A stretch of 64,000 bases of DNA from Symbiodinium natans. Lineage: Eukaryota > Sar > Dinophyceae > Suessiales > Symbiodiniaceae. Positions within the stretch are counted from its first letter, which is position 1. Each line of letters starts with the position of its first letter. This document shows positions 36,273 to 47,554 of the stretch, piece after piece. The notes under the pieces are model-generated. The model was not told the DNA's origin, ran no database searches, and was given only the letters and a program-made list of their open reading frames with translations. The stretch lies in assembly GCA_905221605.1 (NCBI GenBank), contig CAJNDS010001591.1, positions 124,001-188,000 of the forward strand, in the 5' to 3' direction. A program made the position numbers and the translations under genes.

Positions 36273-37925
36273 AGAGGCTTCTGTGAGCGCTTAGGTGCTT
36301 ATGGCTTTAGGGTCGGAGTTTTGACTTTGTGAAGTCCAGGTGTGTAATGAGGATTTGTGGGGTGGGTACTGCGTAGTGCTACACTACATGAGCGCGATAC
36401 ATGGTGCACATGGCTGCATCAGCCTCTATTTGCACCAAGCTCATCGACGGAGCACAATAAGGTCAACCATCACGCCGTCCCAAATGAGCTCCGAGCAGAA
36501 CATCTCCATTCGAGATGTGGAGGACTAGGCGCACAGCTGTGCACAATTGCACAAGGATCACCACACTTGCTGGCCTCTGATGTGCAGCTCACAAGACGTG
36601 TGGGGGCTAGCGGCTAGGTCCCAGCTTGTCCTTGAGCTTCCTGGCAGGTTACAAAGTGGGACTTTGTTTCACCCATTGCAGACACGATGTTGCAAAGCGC
36701 CAAGCTTCCATCGATGGAGATCTGACCTGTGATCGCGATTGTACATTACGCAGGGGCTGATAGACAGCTTCCAGGCTGAGATCAGAGGCACCAGAAAGAC
36801 TTCGAAAACGCTGCAAAAAAACTCCGACACAGTGAAGCTTCCATGGGCTTGCGTCGTCTGTCAGACTTGGCTCTCGAGTTTTGCATCATGTGTACTGAGG
36901 CAACAGGATTCAACGAGCGGCCAGCTCACCACAGGCCAGGTCTCTCACAAAGTCCAGGGTATAGCACGCATGGCACGCACTGCGCATGCTGGTGCGTCTT
37001 CTTTTTGTGGAAGACCTACGGGGATATACAGTGCGTACATCCGGGTACACGACAGGGATGGACTGAGCTCAAGTCGATCTTGATTGCCGCAAGGGGAACT
37101 TTCTGCAGATTCCGGCGGACGTCACAAACGTGAAAGGTCCCGGGTCTCATTTGTTCAGGCTCGGGTGCACGGCCGCTTTCTTGATGATATGGGCAAATCC
37201 AGTTCTGAGTCCTTCTGCGCACATGTCGTGGTGACCCGTGTCCACACATTCTCCCCAGAGCCACAAGAAGCTCAAGCGTCAGCATAACCATGGTACGGTG
37301 ACCGGAGCAACACCACCCAAGTGCTGCACCGACTCCTTCACGTGCAATCCCCAACCCTCGGCCTCCAGGCACTTTCGACGCCATGCCACTGTGATAACTG
37401 CTACATATATAGTGTAGTATATGTTGCATCTTATATAGGGTACTGTGCATATACAACAGTTAGCACAGCGGCATGGCATTATACATATCATTTATGTCTG
37501 GATACATGTATTTTTGCATTTCTGCATGTATTGATTTGATGAATTACTCTGTATTTCTATATGTAAACACATAGATATACTAGTATTCTCTTTTATGGAA
37601 TGACCATGTCACTGGCGCTGCACACCGCACTGCTGGGCCGTTGGGCGCTTGGTGCTTCTCGGCCCGGCTTTGCCTCGTTGCACATTGTTGCACGCATTCA
37701 TGGTTCAGGGTTCAGGGCTGAAGTTGTTAGGGTTTTAGGGTTCAAGGTTCAGGGTTAAGAAAATAAGGTTTAGGGTTCAGGGTTTCAGGGTCGAGGGGTG
37801 AACACGAGTTTCGCCTCTTCAGTAAATTAGGTGATGCCCGGCGTCAGACCTGGATGCAAAAAAGGTTCGGGGTGTAAAGTGTAGGTTTAAGACCATCCAC
37901 CGAAGCCGCGCTTCCCGCATTTCAG
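36273..37925. other. Upstream region of the alpha-galactosidase gene; no supported gene
   Basis: Open frames at 36739-37133 have no recognisable content. AT-rich DNA lies at about 37400-37590. A frame at 37605-37680 begins MTMSLALHTALLGRWALGA and might encode a signal peptide for the next gene, but I could not join it to the first GH27 exon. Confidence 0.35.
37702..37793 (+). repeat. Degenerate telomere-type repeat (TTTAGGG/TTCAGGG)
   Basis: Around ten units of GGTTCAGGG, GGTTTTAGGG and GGTTTAGGG with much drift, about 130 bp before the first alpha-galactosidase exon. It looks old compared with the clean arrays at 50-56 kb. Confidence 0.8.
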
Positions 37926-40900
37926 GTGCTGGCGATTGACAATGGTATAGGACTGACCCCACCTCGAGGATGGAGGTCATGGAATGCTTTCGACTGTTTG
38001 GAGACGCTCGGCCTCGTGTCCGTCAGCGCCAGCTTCGCTGATGCTTATTGTTGACTGGGCGTTGTGAATGTTACAAGGGCTGAGGGCAGCGATCTAGAAC
38101 CTGCAAGCGAGATCCGTCACCATCTTGCTTTACCTTATGTCGAGCATCTCAGGCCAAAGCGCATCCTCACGCAGGCACACATGCAGGCGCAGATGGAGGC
38201 TGTCCTGGACAAATCTCGCATGGTCGATGGCAAGCAGACAAGCCTGGCCGAGCATGGAGCTCAGCCAGTGCATCGGCAAGCTCGTTCCAAGCAGCTTTTG
38301 CTTTCTACAGTATACTGGTCGATCTGGCAGCAATCTCGTACTCTAGGTTGGGCTTCGACTGGATCAGTATGGATGATGGCTGGCAGCATTGCAATTGTAG
38401 TGTGCGCCAGGACTTCCTGAGGGGCATCTCGCAGCAAAGGGGTCTTCGTGTCATGCTGCGTTCCAAACATGAAATCAGTCGAGTCCGTTCTAAAGTTCCA
38501 CACATGTGGGGCACAATATCGTGCTATAACTGGCTGACAGCTTCAGTGTGGAGGACCTGGATCCAACACTGCCGCCATGCGATGGCAACCTTTGCTTTGG
38601 TGGACACTGCTCGTGGCACGATAGCAGGACGCCTGCATCCTGCGAGTCATGGCACTGCCAAAGATTTCGCGACACACGCTGCCCAAAAAGTGCTTGGCTC
38701 AGCAACGCCAATACACACCTGCACGGCCAGGGGAATGCCAACTGTGCGGAAAGATCGCTTCCCAGACATGCATCTGAGTTCAATTGTCAGTTCAATTGTC
38801 AACGCCCCGACGGTTCTGACATGTTCGGACCAGACTTCTGTCACTGCATGAAGTTGCTTAGGAAAGCACTGGTCAACTTCGGGCATGCACGAGGTCTTAA
38901 AGTTGGAACCTATCTCAACAATTGCATCTGCACCTTGCCCAAAACGTGGCCGTCGAGCCTCCTGGCACCGTGCATGTAAGTTGATTCAGTTCTGCACCAA
39001 GAAACCTCTACTGAGTTTAAGGCAATGAGCATGGCCCGACGCACTATTCTCAAGATGTTGGCTGGATGGTGGATCAGATGGGCTTCGATGGAGTGCCCCT
39101 TTGACCCTCAAAAAGCGTCGTGACGATTAAGCCGATTGAGTTAGCAGGGTCTCAATCTCAACACGTCCTCCCTGCAATCATTGCAGGAAAATAGACAGCT
39201 GCGGAAGCTCGCAAAATGTTTCTCATTGGGCGGAGCTCTTCAATCAGACCGGCAAGCCCATTCGCCCCTCTCCTGAGAGATAATTGAGAGATAAAGCACT
39301 CCTTGCTGGCATCTGTGCTCCGGCTTGGTAGGCCACAGGTTCTTCTAACTCACAGCTTGCCTCGCGAGGCATTGAGAATTGCCACAACTCTTGGCCGGAC
39401 TTCGACACGGGCTTCTGTCCCATGAATTTCTTTCGCACAGGCAACTCCAGCATACTACCGTTTCCTATGTGTCGCTGTCATCTAGCTTCAGAGCAAGATC
39501 TCGCTTTCCATCTTGCCAGGAGGCGACATCAGCCCCAGCATCTCTTCGATTGTAGAGGAGGCGTATGTCTCTCGGCCACAGGTTGCCTGCACTAGATGCA
39601 ATCCTGGAATCGAGCTGCAACATGGACTTCATGCCGAATGTAGCCGCATCATGCTGTAACTGACTAAGCTTTGAGGCGACGATCAACGCCGCCGACCTCC
39701 CGGAGCCACGTTCTCGGCCAGGCTGCTGGGCATATCCAGACATGAGCGAGGCGCCCAAGCACAGGAGAACAAGTCCCTATAAGTCCCTAATGTCAACCGC
39801 CTCGTTTTGTTCTACGGCCGCCATACCGTCGCCGACCACAGGTGGGTAACTTCCCACCGGGACCGCACCAGCTAGACCAAGAGCAAACACATTGGGGGTG
39901 GCTCGGCTTCGCATTTCAGTTCTTTCACTGTTCTTTCCATTCCAGCGCAGACCCAGATGCCGAGGCTTTGGTGCATCTTATCATCGCCCTTGATTCTGGG
40001 CTTCGCAGGGGCCCCAAGTGGAGCAGCCGCATTCGTGCAACGTTCCGATGTTCAAATGTTGTTTGCTGAGGACCTGCAGAACGGAGCCACGATGGACAGT
40101 CGGCTTGTTTTCAGCACAGACGTGACGAACTTTTCTGCCTTTGCCGAAGCTGAGTTCCTGCATCAGAGCGGCAAACCCAGGATAGGGTGTGGAACATCAT
40201 CACAAACAGGGACGCTTTGGCCGTTTCAGCTGCCTGGTATGGCCACCCTGGTACTCTGCTACTCAGCGATCCCTTCAGTGGTTGCTTCGTTTCAGTCCGC
40301 TTCACGCCACACTTGAGGCTGCCTGCAATGCATAGCAAGGATCAGAGCCTACCCATCTACTTCCTCAAAGATGCAAGTTGTGCTGGACAGCTGCGACGGC
40401 AGTCCCGCCACAATCGGATGGCAGATTGACGACGGTCCTGCGGGCGGTAGTTTGTGTGCACACGACTGACGCTACTGTATACTGTGCAATGAACGGCATC
40501 AGGAGACCGCATGACCAGCTAGCTGTCAGGACGCTTGATCGCTCCGAAGGCATTCATGCCAGCAGCACTGTGCTTACGTTCGGAGAGCATGCCCTGCCCT
40601 CCGCCAACAACATATTCCGATGGCGCCCGTTGCGGTTTAGCCCTGGGAAATTGCAGCACCTTGCCTGCTCCTGAAGCATATATGCACAAGTTTGCCCGAA
40701 CCTCCCTTGAGACCCTAGAGCTGTGAGTAAAACCAACGTGTTTTGATGTCATGGGTTTTCGGCTAGCCTCAGCTGCATCAGGGAGTCAGATGATGCCAGG
40801 GGAAAGTTCTTTGCACGGCCAAGGTGAGCTACCCCCAGGAAGCCATTGGAATGTGGTGCAGGGCACGATTCAGTGGTGGGATGGTCACCGAACCACCACC

Positions 40901-42719
40901 AAACCACGTTGCTTGCACCTCGCCAGCGCAGCCCCATTACCCCGGTGATCCATCTCCCCTAGCGGGCCCCAGCGATGGTGCCACATAAGGTACACCAGCC
41001 CAGAAGATTTCAATACATCGGCCGGCTATTTTATTCGGAAAGCTCGCACACTTGGGCTGACAGCAGCCTGTTTTGACTGGGCAAGAGTCTCATGAACCAT
41101 CCTGTGTAAGTGGAATGCGCCAAGCTGTTTCCTATTGTTTCTGTTGTCTGAGTCATACAACTGACACAACTGAGGAGTGTCCGGGGCAGTCATGGCTTTC
41201 ACGAGAAGGTCTGGAGAAAGAGTGGCCAGATGGCCCCAAGCAATGCTACTTCAAGAGCCTGGCCCCTCGGGATCCGCATCATGCTATTGGAAACCCCAGG
41301 ACCATAAAGTCAGCTTCCTTTAATCGCATCACGCATAATGCCCCTGGGAGGAAATAGACAAAGGCCCACCGAACAATCTCAACCTGGCAGTTGCTAATTT
41401 TCCGAGGGTGTTTGAGATAATGTTGACCTCGAATTAATTAACCCCCCCGCCCCTGTCTCATTGGTTTTTTATTTCCGCCCCGACCCGCTATTGAGGGGCC
41501 GCCCTCAAGCCCTGACCTACCCAAAAGGGCCCATAGAAAAAGAAAATCGGGCCTTCCTTAATTGAGGGGGGGTTTATAGTTGAGTTCCGGGAGTGGGATT
41601 CCTTAATTGAGGGGGGGTTTATAAATCTGAAATTAACAGTATACGGGGATGGCTCACAGAGTTCTTACGGCTGCGCAGAGTCATGTCAGAACAGCCACAA
41701 GGCCGCTGCCCCCGAAAGGTCCAGGAGTCTCGCATTGCCTCTGGCACCTATGGGCAGCTCCACTCTGCATCTTCCGATCTCAACTTCACGTTAACATCTC
41801 GCAGCGGCTTGGCTAAACTAAGGTGTAAAGAACTCATCTCGGCGCCCGCCGTCCTCCTGCCGTCTTAGGCGAGTTGAAATCGAAGGATGGCTGCTTGCGG
41901 ACTGCCCACAGCAGTGGTATACAACTCTGGGCCAAGCCACTGGACCTGTCAGCCGTGGCGGTGCTCTTGATGCTTGGCAGTGATTCCAGGTATGTACAGA
42001 TCTTTTTGCTGCCCATCCCCTGCACGGTGATAAGTGATCTTGCAGACATGCTGTGATGTTTTTGTGTGTGTGTGTGTCTCTTCTGCCACCGCCAGGGTCA
42101 ATCCTTCTGACCAGCCAGAAACTTTGGCCTGGCCAATCACGGATGTGCCAAGTCGCTTTACAGGCCCAGCGCTTTCGAGAAAGCAGGTCTGTCTCGCTGC
42201 CAAGTGTTGCACCTTGGTTGTGAAGCGTTCTTGCAGGCGAGGGACAGAAGCAAATGAGCTTCAAGTGCAAGCCTGGCAGCTGCTGGGCACGTACCTTTGC
42301 AGAGCAATAGTGGGCTGTACATCTGGTCTGACTCTCATTTGTCCTCGCTTCATGGATGTAAAGCTGCAGTAGAGGGCCCCAATCTTTGTGGTGCAAAACC
42401 GCGCTACCAGGTAAGCCATGGGAAAGCCATGTCAAGCCAGCCATCTACCTGTGAGCCCGGCCCGAGGCGATGTGTGGAACAGATCGGCCTTCACCATAAA
42501 GTCCGACTTTTGGTAGAAGTATGCCCTTGAGGATTGCCGGGGGAGCCCCTGCGCGCGCACGCGTGCTTTGAGGGTATATGTTGCTGAGCCAGCTTTTCAG
42601 CTGAGGATTCGCTCCCGATTTCTTTGGCTCCATGGGCCAGCGCATTTTACATCCTGCACTCTGACAAGCCGGACTTCAATCATGATGGACTCTACGACTG
42701 GGATCCGTTGACAGTTTGA
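37926..42719 (+). CDS. Alpha-galactosidase, glycoside hydrolase family 27
   Basis: GH27 enzymes cleave terminal alpha-galactose and act in vacuole/lysosome or outside the cell. Motifs in order: GLTPPRGWRSWNAFDC, DWISMDDGWQHCNCS, TVRKDRFPDM, GLKVGTYLNNCIC, HYSQDVGWMVDQMGFDGV, KIDSCG (the KxDxC nucleophile site), ENCHN, FCPMNFFRTG, SRPGCWAYPDM, LWCILSSPLILGF and DRVWNIITNRDALAVS. Exons with joining phases: 37926 on, about 38170-38251, 38347-38401, 38554-38627, 38731-38775, 38862-38929, 39022-39094, 39187-39263, 39369-39440, 39520-39551, 39676-39750, 39842-39897, 39965-40004, 40071-40094, 40181-about 40280. Later exons: about 40376 (unsure), about 41890-41990 (GIQLWAKPLDLSAVAVLL) and 42606-42719 (ISLAPWASAFYIL to TGA), which fit the C-terminal beta domain. 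The first exon and part of 40.3-41.8 kb are unresolved. Confidence 0.88.
41556..41623 (+). repeat. Two copies of a 23-bp repeat with a G7 tract
   Basis: CCTTAATTGAGGGGGGG plus TTTATA occurs at 41556-41578 and 41601-41623. The reverse complement core CCCCTCAATTAA appears at about 51643 and a related AATTAATTAACCCCCCC at about 41433. It lies in an unresolved intron of the alpha-galactosidase gene. Confidence 0.8.
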
Positions 42720-43888
42720 ATGGCCGTGAACTCAGCCCATGTGACCTTCACTTTGCTCCCTGGGTTCTATCGTGGCTGCGCACGTATGTGCCACGCCCGT
42801 GTACAGTCTGGGTGGTGGTTCAGTCCAGCCATCGACAGCGATGCCAGTCTCACGGCGAGCACAAAAGTCGAAGCCCTTGAGTGGACAGAATTGCTTGAGC
42901 AGTCCGAGTTCGTTGCGGCAATCTGTCAGCGCAGGGAGTCCTTCGTACCACTTCCACTGCACTGCACTTATGGATGTGCCCCGGCAGCGTTTTCATTCCA
43001 CCATGCTCACTCTCATGTCTTGCTGCCCCTGCCATGCACAGACGATTTGGTTTGCTCGGCAAGGATGGATTCTTTGGGGCTGAGACATGCAGGAAGCAGA
43101 ACGGTTGAAGACCAGCAGCCAGGCCGATGGCAAAAAGAGAAAATGGGCCAGCGCATTCTAGCACAGCATCATTCCCCCACACCCGAGGGAGTCCAGGTGT
43201 CCTGTGCATCATCGCCTTCACCCCGGGAGGTGTTTGAAGCCCACTATTTCCGGACATCGTCGGGTGGGCACAGCCCAACGTTGTGCAAAGAATTCCTATG
43301 TCGTATGTAGCTGGGCAGAGATGTTACAGAACTCTTCCTGCCGGAGGCCAGTAGCCAGGCAGTATCCATTTTGAAGGATCCAGACACAGCTAAAAACAGG
43401 GAAGCCCCGCAAATAGTGATCCGCTACAAGCGACTCGGTGAAAATATTGAATCCAATCCTGAACCCGCACAGTTGACATCTCATGCTCATGATGCGCATA
43501 TACCATGGATGCCTGAACTGTCGAAGAGCTCTGTGACATCGCATCTTTGTTGTTAGAAGCTCAACGCAATTCATTAACGCTATGGTTAGTTGAGGAGGTG
43601 ACTTCAACGCCTGTGTTGGAGCAATACAAGCGCATGATGACGAACAGCATGTTGGGCCACGTGGTGAAGCAACCGAAATGTTCGGGGGTCCATGCTTGTC
43701 CGATGGATCAAGAGTCAGAACCTGCAGCCTTTGAACTGCACGACACAGAACGAATCATGAGGGATGGACATGTCGACGGTATTTCGATGGCATGCGAACT
43801 CAAATGGATTTCTTGCTTGGTCATTTGGTCGCCGAATGGAGAGCACATATTTACAACGCCAAAAACGAACACATCGCGCCAGTAGTGC
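42720..43888. other. No supported gene
   Basis: Long frames at 42720-43310 and 43547-43885 have no recognisable domain. A possible exon at about 43198-43245 follows gtccag|G (VSCASSPSPREVF). Confidence 0.35.
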
Positions 43889-44098
43889 TTGAAGCTACAA
43901 ACCAGGCGCTCAACCGAAAGCGCCTTGGCAGAGCTTCAAATGTCAGAACAATCGGAATTGTTCATTGTCTCCTTCCCTTCAAAACAGCTTTTTATACCAA
44001 GCAAAGGAAGCGAAATTTTCGAGTGCGGCGCTTTGTCAATAGCGCCCAGCGCGGATCTTCCGCTGGGCGGCGTTGTATCTGAGCAAATGCGGAGCTAA
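43889..44098 (+). CDS. Exon of an unrecognised gene
   Basis: The frame reads SALAELQMSEQSELFIVSF, then KQLFIPSKGSEIFECGAL, SIAPSADLPLGGVVSEQMRS and a stop (TAA). It is even, hydrophobic/polar and convincingly protein-like. An AG|G acceptor occurs near 43907. It is the last convincing plus-strand exon before the retroelement. No family recognised. Confidence 0.4.
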   Translation: MKLQTRRSTESALAELQMSEQSELFIVSFPSKQLFIPSKGSEIFECGALSIAPSADLPLGGVVSEQMRS

Positions 44099-44807
44099 GG
44101 ACACAGCCTCTAAATCTTCTTAAGAAGACAAGAGCTCCGAAATTGCCTTAGATATATATGTATATATATATATATATATTCCACCGTCAACACCAACCTT
44201 TGAACCCTCAAAGCCTCAATGCAAAGCGCAATTGCCCATCAGATTGCCCCTAACAACTCATGATTGGAACCCAGAAAGAGCCCGCGAACCACTTTTTGCC
44301 TCTCCCAGAACCGGCTCGAAGCATCCTCATCAATAGCTGCACCGACTATCCTACCATGTCCATGGCAGCATGGCCCGGGCCCAAGCAGAGCGGGACCATT
44401 CTCTTCTTGTTGTTGTTAAAGGCGACATGTCATCAAAGACAGGCCCTTGAAGCAGAAGGCGGCCTAAGACATCGCAACTAGAAATCGATGTAGTTGCAAA
44501 GCCCTTGTATCAGGTCAAGAGCGGGATCCACGAGCTTCATACCGATCTCAACGAGGCCACCGATCGACCGTGGCTCTTGCTGAACAGAGCCACAACCCCA
44601 GACGTGCGCACTAAGAGTCACGATATTCAGATGCAGCGTGTTCTTTTGCCAGGTGTACAACCGCGCACCAATTTCTGAAGCATGTTGCCGAGATCAGCTT
44701 CGACTGAGTATTAAGTCGAGCACTCAGTATACAATTGCGTCAGAGAGTGCTTTTTCTCGCTTCACAACACCTAGGGAAATACAAGCGCGCAGCAAAGATC
44801 CTGATGA
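44099..44807. other. No supported gene; (TA)n microsatellite
   Basis: (TA)n at about 44152-44180. Only short open frames otherwise. Confidence 0.45.
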
Positions 44808-45032
44808 AGAAGCAGTGCAGCACTCAGCTATAGTGCAGACTGCCGACTGCCATGCTATGCCCTTCATTTATTATGTCAATCTTCGAAGCACTTGCTGCTG
44901 ACATCGTGAGGCAAGCAATCACTTGGGAGAGGACTTGGCAGAAGCTGTGCAGCACTCAACTAAAGTCCAGTCACACTGTGTCCTGCAAGTAGCATTCGAA
45001 AGAATAGCTTGCTACCAACATCGTGAGGCAAC
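44808..45032 (+). repeat. Imperfect ~125-bp direct duplication
   Basis: Two blocks share TGCAGCACTCA(G/A)CTA(T/A)AGT and, further on, ACATCGTGAGGCAA. Blocks start at about 44814 and 44946 and end at about 44915 and 45032. Confidence 0.65.
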
Positions 45033-45204
45033 GGAGTGATGTAGCAGTGAGCACCAAAGCTGCAGCGGTGCGTGCACAGCAAGAAGAACAGAGCAGGCGT
45101 TGGATCGATTCAAGTGGACCAGTAGGGCTGTAGACATGACCGGTCTACTGGCTTTGAATATCAAGCCCCCCTCCCTGCACCTCCGGCTCTCAATATTTAC
45201 AAAT

Positions 45205-45370
45205 GACAGACAAAGGATTGCTTTAGAATGTGTGCGCTTGAAAGGCTCTCATTGTCGCCCAAGGGTGATTTAGGGTTGAGGATATGAAGGGCGGACAAAG
45301 ATTTTCTTTAGATTGTATGTGCTGACAGGCTCTCAATATCGTCTAAGGATGGTTTAGGATTGAGGATATG
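45205..45370 (+). repeat. Two ~83-bp imperfect tandem units
   Basis: Units at 45205-45286 and 45289-45370 both run GACAAAG ... CTTTAGA ... GGCTCTCA ... GATTTAGG/GGTTTAGG ... TTGAGGATATG. A third partial unit (GGCTCTCAATATTT) lies just upstream at about 45184. Confidence 0.8.
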
Positions 45371-45439
45371 GAAATAAAAAAATATATCATATAAGGAATA
45401 ATTTGAGAATTATCGAATCTATGGGATTGATAATTGAAG

Positions 45440-45539
45440 NNNNNNNNNNNNNNNNNNNNNNNNNNNNNNNNNNNNNNNNNNNNNNNNNNNNNNNNNNNNN
45501 NNNNNNNNNNNNNNNNNNNNNNNNNNNNNNNNNNNNNNN
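45440..45539. other. Assembly gap (100 N)
   Basis: Exactly 100 N, the usual placeholder for a scaffold gap of unknown size. The retroelement 5' end and any LTR may be hidden here. Confidence 0.98.
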
Positions 45540-45806
45540 GCAGTTGGTATTGAAAGTTGATGGGTCAATGCACCCGGTAATCTTATGGCTCAAGCCATGA
45601 CCAAAGCGGTCGAAGGTTTCGTAAAAAGTGTGCCCTTGGTTTGGGGTCTTGTTGGTTTGACTGGTTGTTGGCTGTTCCAGGGGAATCAAGGGTTTCTGTT
45701 GGGGTTGACTGTTTGGTTTCTTGTCCCCCTTGGTTGCCCCCCGTAGGTTATGAGCCCAAATTAGGCTCCCTGTGGGTTGATTAAGATTTTATCTTTGTTT
45801 GGCGCC

Positions 45807-46166
45807 ATGGATATGATGCGGCGTCGATCTGAACCTGGACCATTATCGGCGGCCAATGATGCCGAAGAAAATCGTGGTGATGGGGGTGAAGAACGACAAC
45901 AAATGGTACAAGCGCTGACAGATGGTAGGGAGGTTGCAATGATACAACCAACGTCTCAGGTGGAAAACGAAGTGGTTCCGGTTCCAGCAGCGAATCCTTT
46001 CTGGAGCGAGCGGGCTCATGAAGAAATGAGACTGAGGCAATCAAGGCCAGCAAGTCTTCCTGCGAGCGGAGGGGATAGAAGTGGTGAAGAAACAAGAAGG
46101 CCACCGTCGTTGCCAGAACTTCGGGATCGGGAACCTGCCCAGCTGAGAGGCCATCGTCAGGTTTAA
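45807..46166 (+). pseudogene. Retroelement Gag N-terminus
   Basis: 119 codons from ATG 45807: MDMMRRRSEPGPLSAAND, an acidic/Gln segment, then NPFWSERAHEEMRLRQSRP, ending QLRGHRQV. The stop TAA (46164-46166) overlaps the next frame's ATG (46166-46168) as TAATG. One extra T in the TTT run at 46162-46164 would fuse the frames. Either a one-base loss or, less likely, a stop-restart arrangement. Confidence 0.65.
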
Positions 46167-47554
46167 TGGGCCAGATGGAAAGAGGTAATATTGGTGAGAC
46201 ACAAGGCGAGGAAGAGCTTATTCCTGATCTGAGTGGTGAAGAACAAGGTGAAGATATGGCGGTGGTAAAGCGTGCGCTGAAAGAGTTGCTTGTGCAAACA
46301 AAGGAGCTGGGGAACAGGTTGCATCGGGTGGAGGAGAAAAGCTATACCTCTGCTGCATCTGGGTCAGCTTCGAGAGCACGGAGCACTGGAGTGGTGGACG
46401 CAAATGCTGCATATCCTTTGGGAATGACTCCAGAGAAGCAGTACCTGCCAGGACAAGTTTTCTACACTGATGGTATGGGTGGTTTCTGGACTGTGTTGCC
46501 TGATGGGACATGGCTGCCGATTGAGGGCTACGACCTTCCAAAGGGTTGTGACCTTCAACCCTTGCCTGAGCCCAGAAAAGGGGATGTTCACGTGGAGGAT
46601 GAGAAAGAAGTGCCAATGATGCACGTAACTGAAGGGAAGAAACCCTCCAGATTGCCTCCATTGAATTACCCCATGGGAGGTTCTGCAAGTGGTGGATATG
46701 CAAGTGGACCACCTGGTTTAACACATGTTCCGATTACTTCCTTGCCGTCAGGCGTTGATGTTTCTGCCGCACTGATGGGAAATCAGCCCGGTTTTGTTTC
46801 AGCTCGGGAAACTTCGACGCAAGAGAACTCAGCAGGATCGGGTGGATATACAATGGTGGATGATGTTCCATATCGGTGGAAAATGATCGCTGGGAAGTTG
46901 GAATTAGAAAAGGTTCCGCTCACAGCTTTTACGCCCGGAATGGGACATGGACTGCCTCAAGGGCCTGGTGGAAGGGTCAGCTTACCTCCTGGAGCGGTGG
47001 TGCCACGTGGTATGCCAAACATTGGTGATAGTTCTGGAACTGAACGTCCGGAGGCTCTTGGGAAGCATGTGATGAGCCTTCCTACTTTGGCAGACTACAC
47101 ACCAAGCAATCCGACGGCACTAGGTGATTGGATCGCAATGATCGAGCCAATGTTGTTTTCACTGACAGATACAGGAAGAGTGTGGTGGCAATCCCTCTAC
47201 ACAAAGGCGTATGAAGCATACACCAAATGGTTGAGTGTCTCTCCGCTGGAAAGGTTGGGCATCAAGGCTGAGCTGGAAGGGCTCAAGGGGGTTCGAACTG
47301 TGCATGTTTTGTTGGAGCAGAGAGCGGCGTCTTTGCTGCTACAGGCGATTCCGGAGAGATTGAAGACCGAGATCGTTTCCACTCGAATGTTGGGGTCGGT
47401 GATGATATTTTACAAGTTGCTGACAGTCTACCAACCAGGTGGAGCAAACGAGCGCAGCACAATGTTAAACTTCTTGGTGCAACCATCTTCAGCAACCTCG
47501 ATCTCAGAGGCTATTAAGGGAGTGCGACAATGGGCGCAATGGCGTCCCGATTAA
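46166..47554 (+). pseudogene. Retroelement Gag, central part
   Basis: 462 codons. A charged coiled-coil-like start (RALKELLVQTKELGNRLHRV), a Gly/Pro-rich middle, then a capsid-like region with LADYTPSNPTALGDWIAMIE, WWQSLYTKAYEAYTKW and ERLKTEIVSTRMLG, typical of copia-type Gag in style. It ends VRQWAQWRPD at a stop. The protein continues in the next frame as RLRELRASE, and one missing C in the CCC run at 47546-47548 explains the break. Confidence 0.65.

Noticed and set aside
46150-46170. TAATG overlap as a deliberate stop-restart between Gag and the next product
   Set aside because: Three other breaks of the same type occur in the element and one missing base explains each.
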